NCBI GenBank assembly: GCA_017998195.1
Contig: JAGODN010000006.1
Span: forward strand, 1 to 21,790
Source: Desulfobulbus sp.
Lineage (GTDB): Bacteria; Desulfobacterota; Desulfobulbia; Desulfobulbales; Desulfobulbaceae
Reading direction: 5' to 3'
Length of the DNA: 21,790 nucleotides
Shown here: positions 1 through 7,024 of the stretch, one piece after another
Position numbering within the stretch: position 1 is the stretch's first letter
Layout: each line of letters starts with the position of its first letter
The notes under the pieces: model-generated
What the model was told of the DNA's origin: nothing
The model's input: the letters and a program-made list of their open reading frames with translations, nothing else
The model's database searches: none
Made by a program: the position numbers and the translations under genes

Positions 1-1
1 G

Positions 2-862
2 CTCTACGCCACCCTGGGCGAGTTGTGCACCGAGAAGACCGGGGTGCTCAACCTCGGCGTCGAGGGGGTGATGCTCGTCGGCTGCCTGGCCGCGTTCGTC
101 ACCGCCCGGCTGACCGGCAGCCCCTGGCTGGCCTTTGCCGCCGCCGGCCTGGCCGGGGGGCTGTTCGCCTCGCTGCACGGGGTGGTCTGCCTCCTGTTCC
201 AGGGCAACCAGGTGGTCTCCGGCCTGGCCCTGACCCTGCTCGGCACCGGGCTCGCCAATTACCTGGGCACCGGCCTGGTCGGCCAGGCGGCGCCGGGTTT
301 CGCCCCGCTGCCGATTCCGGGACTGGCCGGGATCCCAATGCTCGGCCCGATCCTGTTCGCGCACGACCCGCTCGTCTACCTCAGCTACCTGCTGCCGCCC
401 CTCTTCTGGCTGTTCTTCACCAAGACCCGCCCCGGCCTCCATCTGCGGGCCGCGGGTGAATTCCCGGGCGCCGCCACGGCCGCCGGCCTGAACGCAGTGG
501 CCTGCCGCTGGGTCGGGGTGGTGGCCGGCGGCTTTTTCATGGGGCTGGGCGGGGCCTACCTGTCGCTCGCCTACACCCACCTGTGGACCAACAACCTCAC
601 CGCCGGCCGCGGCTGGATCGCCGTCGCCCTGGTGATCTTCGCCTTTTGGCGACCGGGCCGGGCGGCGTTCGGCGCCTACCTGTTCGGCGGCATCATGGCC
701 CTGCAGCTCCGACTGCAGGCGGCCGGCACCACCCTGCCCTCCTCGCTGCTGCTCATGCTCCCCTACGTGCTCACCGTGGCCGTGCTGGTCTTCTCGGCCG
801 GCCGGCGGCGAACCGCCCCGGCCCCGGCCGCGCTCGGCGTGAACATCGAGCCGCCGGCCTGA
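2..862 (+). CDS. ABC transporter permease, nucleoside/purine (BMP-type) family, 5'-truncated by window edge
   Basis: This is an inner-membrane permease of the importer class that takes up nucleosides or purines with a BMP-family lipoprotein receptor. The reading frame is open from the first bases. It begins with the family's conserved N-terminal stretch (ATLGEL, EKTGVLNLGVEG), which normally lies some 15-20 residues from the start, so only a short N-terminus is missing. The rest is a series of hydrophobic segments with the typical GGAYLSLAYT region near residue 185, ending in a short Arg/Ala/Pro-rich cytoplasmic tail. It is followed after 42 bases by gpt and then by the ATPase, so it belongs to the same transport operon. 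The receptor and the second permease, if present, lie upstream of the window. The family is clear; the exact substrate is inferred from the family and from gpt. Confidence 0.88.
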   Translation, partial: LYATLGELCTEKTGVLNLGVEGVMLVGCLAAFVTARLTGSPWLAFAAAGLAGGLFASLHGVVCLLFQGNQVVSGLALTLLGTGLANYLGTGLVGQAAPGFAPLPIPGLAGIPMLGPILFAHDPLVYLSYLLPPLFWLFFTKTRPGLHLRAAGEFPGAATAAGLNAVACRWVGVVAGGFFMGLGGAYLSLAYTHLWTNNLTAGRGWIAVALVIFAFWRPGRAAFGAYLFGGIMALQLRLQAAGTTLPSSLLLMLPYVLTVAVLVFSAGRRRTAPAPAALGVNIEPPA

Positions 863-904
863 GGCGGGCGCATCCCCTGTTTTTTCACGGAGGTCGCAAC
901 CACC

Positions 905-1387
905 ATGGCCGAGAATTCCACCTACCGGAAAACCTATGCCATCTCCTGGGAACAGCTGCACCGCGATGCCAAGGCGCTGGCCTGGCGGCTGCTCGACCGG
1001 GGGTACTTCCAGGGCATCCTCGCCATCACCCGCGGCGGCCTGGTGCCGGCGGCCATCGTCGCCCGCGAACTGGACATCCACCTGGTGGACACCATCTGCA
1101 TCTCCAGCTACGACTGGAAGGACAAGAAGGGCGAGGCCGAGGTGCTCAAGGGCTTTGCCGGCGACGGCGCGGGCTGGCTCTTAATCGACGACCTGGTGGA
1201 CACCGGCCGCACCGCCAGGATCGTCAGGGAAATGGTGCCCAAGGCCCATTTCGCCACGATCTACGCCAAGCCGGCCGGCCGCGAGCAGGTGGACACCTTC
1301 ATCACCGAGGTCAGCCAGGACACCTGGATCCTCTTCCCCTGGGACGCCGAGTCCCAGTTCGTCCAGCCGCTGGCGACCGGCCGCTAG
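905..1387 (+). CDS. gpt: Xanthine-guanine phosphoribosyltransferase
   Basis: This cytoplasmic purine salvage enzyme transfers phosphoribose from PRPP to guanine, xanthine or hypoxanthine. The 160-residue protein is close in length and pattern to E. coli Gpt (about 150 residues). It shows ITRGGLVPA near residue 41, VDTICISSY near 61, and the PRPP-binding loop LLIDDLVDTGRTA at about residues 92-104. The purine-side stretch QDTWILFPWD near 138 matches the family's DTWIEQPWD, whose Trp stacks on the base. The ATG is preceded by an ACGGAGGT ribosome binding site at 887-894. The gene sits between the permease and the ATPase of an importer and stops 3 bases before the ATPase start. That position suggests it traps imported purine as a nucleotide, which is an inference. 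Family assignment is secure. Confidence 0.95.
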   Translation: MAENSTYRKTYAISWEQLHRDAKALAWRLLDRGYFQGILAITRGGLVPAAIVARELDIHLVDTICISSYDWKDKKGEAEVLKGFAGDGAGWLLIDDLVDTGRTARIVREMVPKAHFATIYAKPAGREQVDTFITEVSQDTWILFPWDAESQFVQPLATGR

Positions 1388-1390
1388 CCG

Positions 1391-2935
1391 ATGACGGATC
1401 CGACCCCGATCATCCGCCTGGAGGGCATCAGCAAGGCCTTCGGCGCGGTGCAGGCCAACCGGGACATCAGCCTGGACATCCAGGCCGGCCGCATCCTCGC
1501 CCTGCTCGGCGAAAACGGCGCCGGCAAGTCGACCCTGATGTCCATCCTGGCCGGCCAGACCCGGCCGGACAGCGGCCGCATCCTGCTGCGCGGCGAGCCG
1601 GTGGTCTTCGCCTCCACCGAACAGGCGATCGAGGCCGGCATCGGCATGGTCTACCAGCACTTCAAGCTGGTCGAGGCGATGAGCGTGGCGGAAAACGTCG
1701 TGCTCGGCCAGCCCGGTTCCTTCTGGCTGGGCCGGCGGGCCATGCACGCCCGGGTGGCGGCGCTGGCCGCGGACTACGGCATGGCCGTACGGCCCGGGGC
1801 GCGGGTGGCCGACCTGTCCATGGGCGAAAAGCAGCAGGTGGAAATCCTCAAGCTCTTGTACCGGCAGAGCACGGTCCTTATCTTTGACGAACCGACCGCG
1901 GTCCTCACCCCCACCGAGGCCACCAGCCTGTTCGCGGCCATGCGGCGGATGACCGCCCTGGGCAAGGCGGTGGTGTTCATCAGCCACAAGCTCGAGGAGG
2001 TGCTGGCCGCAGCGGACCGCATCGCCATCCTTCGCCGCGGCGCGGTGATCGACCGCATGGCCGCGACCGAGGTGCCCTCCACAGCTGAACTGGCCCGCAG
2101 GATGGTCGGCCGGCCGGTGCTGCTGCAGGTCGAGCGGGTGCCGGTGCCCTGCCGGCAGACCGTGCTCCAGGTCAGCGGGCTGACCGGTGACGGCCTGCAG
2201 GGTGTGGATTTCGAGGTGCGCCAGGGCGAGATTCTCGGCTTGGTGGGGGTGGCGGGCAACGGCCAGAAGCCGCTGGTGGAGATCATCTGCGGCCTGCGCC
2301 GGCCATCGACCGGATCCGTGCGCATCCTCGGCGAAGAGTGGGTCGCGTTTTTTGCCCGGCGCGACCGGGAGAAAGGTCTCAGCTACGTCCCGGAGGACCG
2401 CCAGGGGCTGGCCACCTGCCCGGGGCTGGACCTGCTCGACAACTTCCTGCTCACCACCCGGGCGGGGTTCTGCCGGGGTCCGTGGCTGCGGCGGGGCCGG
2501 GCCGCCGCAGCGGCCGGCCGGCTGCTCACTGAATTTGATGTGCGGCCGCCGGACGTAAGCGCGCTCGCCCGGCAGCTGTCCGGCGGCAACCTGCAGAAGC
2601 TGGTGCTGGCGCGCGAGTTCTTCCGCCAGCCGCGCCTGATCGTGGCCGAGCAGCCGACCCAGGGGCTGGACATCGCCGCCACCGAGGAGATCTGGCGGCT
2701 CCTGCTCGAAGCCCGGGAAGAGGCGGGCATCGTGCTCGTCACCGGCGACCTGAGCGAGGCGCTGGCCCTGTCGGACCGTATCGGGGTGCTGTTCAACGGC
2801 GTCCTGGCCGGGATGGTCGACCGGGACGATGGCGAGGGGATCGAACGGATCCCGCAACTGATGGCCGGTGTGCAGCAGAACCCGGCGTCACAATTCGAAC
2901 CAAGCGAGGGGGACTATGATTCTGCCGTATCGTGA
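1391..2935 (+). CDS. ABC transporter ATP-binding protein with two nucleotide-binding domains (purine/nucleoside importer)
   Basis: This ATPase would power the importer whose permease lies upstream. The 514-residue protein is the fused double-NBD type found in ribose, galactose and BMP-type nucleoside importers. The first domain is canonical: Walker A GENGAGKST at 40-48, Q-loop at Q89, signature LSMGEKQQ at 142-149, Walker B LIFDEPTA near 163-170 and an H-loop (ISHK). The second is degenerate as usual for the family: GVAGNGQKPL in place of Walker A, a good LSGGNLQK signature, and VAEQPTQGLD in place of Walker B. Only the first site is therefore likely to hydrolyse ATP well. No good ribosome binding site precedes the ATG, so translation probably couples to gpt, 3 bases upstream. 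The last 20 bases overlap the next gene. Confidence 0.93.
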   Translation: MTDPTPIIRLEGISKAFGAVQANRDISLDIQAGRILALLGENGAGKSTLMSILAGQTRPDSGRILLRGEPVVFASTEQAIEAGIGMVYQHFKLVEAMSVAENVVLGQPGSFWLGRRAMHARVAALAADYGMAVRPGARVADLSMGEKQQVEILKLLYRQSTVLIFDEPTAVLTPTEATSLFAAMRRMTALGKAVVFISHKLEEVLAAADRIAILRRGAVIDRMAATEVPSTAELARRMVGRPVLLQVERVPVPCRQTVLQVSGLTGDGLQGVDFEVRQGEILGLVGVAGNGQKPLVEIICGLRRPSTGSVRILGEEWVAFFARRDREKGLSYVPEDRQGLATCPGLDLLDNFLLTTRAGFCRGPWLRRGRAAAAAGRLLTEFDVRPPDVSALARQLSGGNLQKLVLAREFFRQPRLIVAEQPTQGLDIAATEEIWRLLLEAREEAGIVLVTGDLSEALALSDRIGVLFNGVLAGMVDRDDGEGIERIPQLMAGVQQNPASQFEPSEGDYDSAVS

Positions 2936-3470
2936 CTATCAGCCGCAGGTGGGCCAAGGCGGGTGGGTGGCGCCGAACGCCACCCTGATCGGCGATGTAG
3001 TGCTGGGGGAGGACGTGTCCCTCTGGTACAACACGGTGGTGCGCGGGGACGTGCACGCCATCCGCATCGGCGCCCGCACCAACATCCAGGACAGCACCAT
3101 TGTCCACATCACCCAGCACGAGGGAGAGGCGCGCAGCAGCGAGGACGGCTACCCGACCATCATCGGCAGCGAGGTCACCGTGGGCCACCGGGTGATCCTG
3201 CACGGCTGCACCGTGGGCGACCTCTGCCTGATCGGCATGGGCGCGATCCTGCTCGACGGCGTGGTCATCGGCAACGAGTCCATCGTCGGCGCCGGCTCGG
3301 TGGTCACCCCGGGCAAGCATTTTCCGGCCCGCTCGCTCATCATGGGTACGCCGGCCAAGGTGGTCAAGGAGGTCACCGAGGCGCAGGTGCTGGAGATGCA
3401 GGCCTCGTGGAAGCGGTATGTGGCGCTGAAGAACGAGTACCACCGCGCCCGCGTGGGCGACTGCTTCTAG
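2916..3470 (+). CDS. Gamma-carbonic anhydrase family protein (left-handed beta-helix)
   Basis: The 184-residue protein is a hexapeptide-repeat (left-handed beta-helix) protein of the gamma-class carbonic anhydrase/YrdA group. These usually form trimers with zinc held by three histidines at subunit interfaces. The expected ligands are visible: H64 in IVHIT, H91 in VGHRV and H96 in ILHGC. R43 and D45 (VVRGD) and Q58 (NIQD) match conserved family positions. Hexapeptide repeats run from about residue 20 to 130, followed by a C-terminal helix. The ATG at 2916 fits the family N-terminus (MILPYRDYQP) and is preceded by GAGGGGG at 2906-2912. It overlaps the end of the ATPase gene by 20 bases. Activity as a true carbonic anhydrase cannot be told from sequence; many members have unknown function. 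Confidence 0.9.
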   Translation: MILPYRDYQPQVGQGGWVAPNATLIGDVVLGEDVSLWYNTVVRGDVHAIRIGARTNIQDSTIVHITQHEGEARSSEDGYPTIIGSEVTVGHRVILHGCTVGDLCLIGMGAILLDGVVIGNESIVGAGSVVTPGKHFPARSLIMGTPAKVVKEVTEAQVLEMQASWKRYVALKNEYHRARVGDCF

Positions 3471-3502
3471 CCTGTCGCCCGGCGGGCGCGGCGGGCGGCG
3501 GC

Positions 3503-3799
3503 TCAGGTGTTGAGCACCGAGTTTTCCTCGCCGTACTCGTTGGGCGCGTAGCTGTCGGCGGCGGGGTCGTTGACCCAGACGTTGCCGTCGAGCACGTAGC
3601 GGAACCGGTAGGACTGGCCGGCAGGCAGGGACAGGGTGGCGGAAAAGCTGCCGTCCTTGAGTTTCTTCATCGGCGTATCCGCGAGCGACCAGCCGTTGAA
3701 CTCGCCCGCCAGGACGGCGCTGCCGGCCTGTTCCGCGTTGTCGTACTTGAAGGTGACGCGGCAGACCGCACCGGTTTTTGAATAGCTCTTCTTCAGCAT
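3503..3799 (-). CDS. Small stand-alone glycogen-binding (CBM48/isoamylase N-terminal-like) protein
   Basis: This 98-residue protein is almost entirely one CBM48-type domain, the immunoglobulin-like carbohydrate-binding module found in AMPK beta subunits and at the front of branching and debranching enzymes. Diagnostic features are GEFNGW at residues 32-37, a middle KLKDGSFSATLSLP strand pair, and YRFRYVLDG with WVNDP at 64-79, ending in Asp/Tyr/Asn-rich residues. There is no catalytic domain, signal peptide or membrane segment, so it is probably a cytoplasmic glycogen-associated or regulatory protein; that role is inferred. The ATG is preceded by AAGGAGA. It has its own predicted promoter, and the gene converges on the carbonic anhydrase-like gene with only 32 bases between stop codons. 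Confidence 0.85.
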   Translation of the reverse strand: MLKKSYSKTGAVCRVTFKYDNAEQAGSAVLAGEFNGWSLADTPMKKLKDGSFSATLSLPAGQSYRFRYVLDGNVWVNDPAADSYAPNEYGEENSVLNT

Positions 3800-3861
3800 G
3801 ACTTTCTCCTTCCATCCAGAGAGGTTGGCCCCGGAGGATCCGGGCGGCTTCGTCTGCTGAA

Positions 3862-3890
3862 AGTGTAAATCAGTCCCCCATTTCGTTCAA
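3862..3890 (-). promoter_or_regulatory. Predicted sigma-70-type promoter for the CBM48 gene
   Basis: On the - strand TTGAAC (3890-3885) and TACACT (3867-3862) are separated by 17 bases, each with four of six matches to the -35 and -10 consensus. Transcription would start near 3855, giving a leader of about 55 bases before the ATG at 3799. The segment is AT-richer than its surroundings. This is a pattern match only. Confidence 0.4.
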
Positions 3891-3924
3891 GCAATACCTT
3901 GTCCTCCTGCCTGCCCGGCCACCA

Positions 3925-3968
3925 GTCCGGCCCCTGCCCCGCCATCCGGCCGGAACAGGGGGCCGGAC
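3925..3968. repeat. Imperfect inverted repeat in the divergent intergenic region
   Basis: GTCCGGCCCCTG at 3925-3936 pairs with CAGGGGGCCGGAC at 3956-3968, a 12-bp stem with one bulged G and a 19-base loop. It lies 40 bases upstream of the U32 gene and could form a hairpin in that gene's leader or be an operator. No T-run follows, so it is not a terminator. Apart from this and the CBM48 promoter, the 208-base region 3800-4007 shows nothing recognisable. Confidence 0.35.
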
Positions 3969-4007
3969 GGGCACTTCTTGCCGCCAACCCTTTTCCCCGT
4001 CCCTGCC

Positions 4008-5279
4008 ATGAACCCTGCATCCCCGTCCGGTCGCTCCGACCGGCGCCTCCCCGAACTGCTGGCCCCGGCTGGCAGCCACGAGAAACTCGTCACCGCCGTG
4101 CGCTACGGTGCGGACGCCGTCTATCTCGGCGGCCGGGACTTCAGCCTGCGCGCCCGGGCCGCCAACTTCGACGCGGCCGGGCTGCGTCGGGCTGTCGACC
4201 ACGCCCATGACCATGGCGTCAAGGCCTATGTCACGGTCAACATCTTCGCCCACAACCGGGATTTCGAGGAACTGGCGCCGTACCTGGAGGAGCTGCGCGA
4301 CGGCGGCGCCGACGGGCTGATCGTCGCCGACCCGGGCATCCTCACCCTGGCCGCGCAGGTGGTGCCGGAATTGCCGATCCACCTCTCCACCCAGGCCAAC
4401 GTCACCAATGCGGCCAGCGCCCGCTTCTGGGCCGCTCAGGGGGTGCGGCGGCTGAACCTGGCCCGCGAGCTCGGCCTGGAGGAGATCCACGCCATTCGCG
4501 CTGCCACCGCGGCCGAGTTGGAGGTCTTTGTCCACGGCGCCGTGTGCATCTCCTATTCCGGCCGCTGCCTGCTGAGCAGCTACTTCACCGGCCGCAGCGC
4601 CAACCAGGGCGACTGCGCCCATCCCTGCCGCTATCGCTACGCGCTGGTCGAAGAGAAACGGCCCGGCCAGTACTTCCCGGTGGAGGAGGACGAGCGCGGC
4701 ACCTATATCTTCAACTCCCGCGACCTCTGCCTGCTCTTCCGCTTGCCGGAACTGGTGGCCGCCGGCGTGGATGCGGTCAAGATCGAGGGGCGGATGAAAT
4801 CCGTGGGCTACGTGGGCGCGGTGGTGCGCCTCTACCGGCTCGCCCTGGACTGGATCGGCGCGCAGATGGAGGCCGGCCAAGCGCCCGCAGACCTCGTTCT
4901 CCCCTCGGCTTTTCGCAATGAAATTGAAAAGATAGGTACACGCGGGCAGAGCGAAAACTTTTTTTCCGCCCACCCTTCAAGTGGCGACATGCTTTATGAT
5001 ACAATGCGATTGGAGCAAAGCTGGGTACCGGCGGCGGTGGTCCGCACAGCCACGCCGCTTGCGGTCGAAACCCGGCACACCATCGCCCCGGGCGATCGCC
5101 TCGAATACCTCGGCCGCTCCATCGAACCGGAAACCGTGACCATCACCGGGCTGTGGGCCGAGGACGGCACGCCGCTAGACCGCGCCCACCCCGGCCGGCT
5201 GGTGCGGCTGCACACCGACCCGCCGCTCGCCGGGGTGGCGCCAGCGACCATTTTGCGCAGGAACACCGAGTCTGCATGA
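4008..5279 (+). CDS. Peptidase U32 family protein, TrhP-like (probable Fe-S tRNA hydroxylation protein)
   Basis: U32 proteins were first called collagenase-like proteases, but characterised bacterial members (TrhP/YegQ, RlhA, UbiU/UbiV) act in oxygen-independent hydroxylation of RNA or quinone precursors. The protein begins with PELLAPAGSHEKL and GADAVYLGG, as in this family. It carries the U32 signature around EVFVHGAVC and SGRCLLSS (about 172-190), the cysteine set C180-x6-C187-x15-C203-x3-C207 expected to hold an Fe-S cluster, and VKIEGRMKS at 257-265. A C-terminal beta domain follows (about 340-418), as in TrhP, although at 423 residues it is somewhat shorter than E. coli YegQ. I chose ATG 4008; an in-frame TTG at 3978 would add 10 residues with no family support. 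The stop overlaps the next start (ATGA). The exact substrate is inferred, most likely tRNA U34. Confidence 0.85.
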   Translation: MNPASPSGRSDRRLPELLAPAGSHEKLVTAVRYGADAVYLGGRDFSLRARAANFDAAGLRRAVDHAHDHGVKAYVTVNIFAHNRDFEELAPYLEELRDGGADGLIVADPGILTLAAQVVPELPIHLSTQANVTNAASARFWAAQGVRRLNLARELGLEEIHAIRAATAAELEVFVHGAVCISYSGRCLLSSYFTGRSANQGDCAHPCRYRYALVEEKRPGQYFPVEEDERGTYIFNSRDLCLLFRLPELVAAGVDAVKIEGRMKSVGYVGAVVRLYRLALDWIGAQMEAGQAPADLVLPSAFRNEIEKIGTRGQSENFFSAHPSSGDMLYDTMRLEQSWVPAAVVRTATPLAVETRHTIAPGDRLEYLGRSIEPETVTITGLWAEDGTPLDRAHPGRLVRLHTDPPLAGVAPATILRRNTESA

Positions 5280-6349
5280 CCCCTATCCTGAACGTGCCCT
5301 TCCTCCCGGACGAGCACTACATCGCCTGCCTCGAGCAGTGCACGGCCGACCTGGAGAGCGTGCATTTTTGCCTGGAGCACGAGCCCTGTCTCGACAGCCG
5401 TGTCCGGGTCGGGAACGCGGGTGCGCCCGCCGGGCATCTCGCCGGCCTGGCCCGGCTGCCCGGGGTGCGCAAGTACGCCCTGCTCAACAGCCGCTTTCAC
5501 GACCCGCGGCTGCTGGTCAGCGGGCGGGGGCTGCAGCCGCTGGTGCGCACCCTCTCCGGGCTGCTCGACCGGGAGCTGGTCGACGGCATCGTCTACTGTG
5601 ACCACTACCTGCTGCAGCGGCTGGCCGACGAGGCCCCGGAACTGGCCGTCCGGCTGGAGGCGGTGCCCGGGGTCAACACCATGCTCGACAGCTTCGCCAA
5701 GGTCGAAGCCCAGCTCGCCTCCATCCGCGAGACCGGCTTCCGCACCCCGGCCAAAATCATTCTCGACCGATCGCTCAACCGCGACCTGGACCGGCTGGCA
5801 GCGCTCGCCCAGCAGCTGCGCGACCTGCAGCCGGGGATCCGCATCGAACTGCTCGCCAACGAGGGGTGTTTGCCGCATTGCCCCTGCAAGCTTTCCCACG
5901 ACGCCTACATCGCCCTGGCCAACCTGGACGGCCGGGACCTGACCCACGACCTCAACTGCCGGGCCGGCTGCATCCGCCTGCTCGAGGAGCAGCCCCACCG
6001 GCTCCTGCAGTCGCCCTTCATCCGGCCGGAGGACGTCGACCTCTACCTCTACCACGTGGACACGATCAAGCTCTGCGGCCGCACCCTGGGCGCCGGCTTC
6101 CTCGAGAACGTGATCACCGCCTACCGCCGCCGGCGCTACGACGGCAACCTCCTCGACCTGCTCGACGCCACCGCCTGGCTGGCCGAGCGGCTCTACGTGG
6201 ACAACCGCATGCTCTCCTTCGATTTCGCCGCCATGCTCGCCCAGTGCGACAACCGCTGCGACCAGTGCGGCTTTTGCCGGGAACTGTTCACCGCCATCGC
6301 CCACCCGCTGCCGCTGGTCATCGAAGACCGGCGGGTGCGCGCCGATTGA
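5276..6349 (+). CDS. Divergent U32-like, cysteine-rich protein of unknown function
   Basis: I do not recognise this 357-residue protein as a named enzyme. It looks like a TIM-barrel relative of the U32 family. NEGCLPHCPC at 195-204 resembles the cysteine region of U32 proteins, and DTIKLCGRT at 262-270 corresponds in form and place to the VKIEGR motif of the gene upstream. The barrel-like alternation before them (IILDRSLNRDLDRL near 161-174) also fits. Cysteines cluster at C198/C202/C204, C228/C232, C267 and in a C-terminal CDNRCDQCGFC (C324, C328, C331, C334), enough for at least one and perhaps two Fe-S clusters. There is no signal peptide. The ATG overlaps the upstream stop by 4 bases, so the two U32-type proteins are translationally coupled and may work as a pair like UbiU/UbiV. 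The function is inference only. Confidence 0.8.
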   Translation: MTPILNVPFLPDEHYIACLEQCTADLESVHFCLEHEPCLDSRVRVGNAGAPAGHLAGLARLPGVRKYALLNSRFHDPRLLVSGRGLQPLVRTLSGLLDRELVDGIVYCDHYLLQRLADEAPELAVRLEAVPGVNTMLDSFAKVEAQLASIRETGFRTPAKIILDRSLNRDLDRLAALAQQLRDLQPGIRIELLANEGCLPHCPCKLSHDAYIALANLDGRDLTHDLNCRAGCIRLLEEQPHRLLQSPFIRPEDVDLYLYHVDTIKLCGRTLGAGFLENVITAYRRRRYDGNLLDLLDATAWLAERLYVDNRMLSFDFAAMLAQCDNRCDQCGFCRELFTAIAHPLPLVIEDRRVRAD

Positions 6350-6439
6350 CAGGCCCGCAGCCGACGGGTAAGCTGCCCGCCCGTGCGTCCGCCGACAGCC
6401 GGCCGGCGCCTTGACCGCCCACCAGCCGGGATCCCTGCC

Positions 6440-7024
6440 ATGCAATCCTTTGACGAACTGCTCGAAATTTCCACCGCCATTCACGGCCACCTCTGCGCCG
6501 GCCAGGTGATCGGCGTGCGCATGGCCATGGCCGGGCTGGCGCGCATCGGCATCGACGACCCCCGGGGCGCGGACCGTAAGAAGCTCTACGTGCTGGTGGA
6601 AATCGACCGCTGCGCCACCGACGCCATCCAGTCGGTCACCGGCTGCAGCCTGGGCAAACGGTCGCTGCGCTGGCTGGATTTCGGCATCATGGCCGCGACC
6701 TTCGTCAACCTGGAGAGCGGTCGGGCGGTGCGGGTGACCGCGCGCGAGGAGGCGCGGGACTTGGCCGCCACCTACTGCCCGGAGATCACCGACAAGTACC
6801 GCCGCCAGCTCGAGGCCTACCGCCTGATGGCGCTGGACGAGCTGTTCACCTTCCAGGAAGTGCAGGTCACCCTGCGCGACTGCGACCTGCCCGGCCGGCC
6901 GCTGCGCCGGGTGCAATGCGCGGCCTGCGGCGACTGGGTGCAGGACTGCCGCGAGGTTGAACAGGGCGACCGCCTGCTCTGCCGGGCCTGCGCCGGCGAG
7001 CGCTACTGGTCGCCCCTGCCCTGA
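6440..7024 (+). CDS. FmdE family protein with C-terminal zinc ribbon
   Basis: This 194-residue protein belongs to the family named after subunit E of formylmethanofuran dehydrogenase, found in many anaerobes that lack that enzyme. The FmdE domain fills residues 1-150: IHGHLCAGQVIGVRMA at 14-29, DRCATDAIQSVTGCSLGK at 56-73 with C58 and C69, and FVNLESGRAVRV at 88-99. The C-terminus adds a four-cysteine zinc finger (C160, C163, C181, C184). The partner molybdenum or tungsten dehydrogenase genes are not in this window. The ATG at 6440 matches the family start; no strong ribosome binding site is seen. It lies 90 bases after the U32-like gene and its TGA touches the next gene. The role is unknown; metal or pterin chaperone functions have been guessed for the family. 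Confidence 0.87.
   Translation: MQSFDELLEISTAIHGHLCAGQVIGVRMAMAGLARIGIDDPRGADRKKLYVLVEIDRCATDAIQSVTGCSLGKRSLRWLDFGIMAATFVNLESGRAVRVTAREEARDLAATYCPEITDKYRRQLEAYRLMALDELFTFQEVQVTLRDCDLPGRPLRRVQCAACGDWVQDCREVEQGDRLLCRACAGERYWSPLP

Noticed and set aside
1181..2857. A 558-codon open frame on the - strand over gpt and the ATPase
   Set aside because: Its composition (His, Gln, Gly, Arg) is that of an antisense shadow; the + strand genes are unmistakable.
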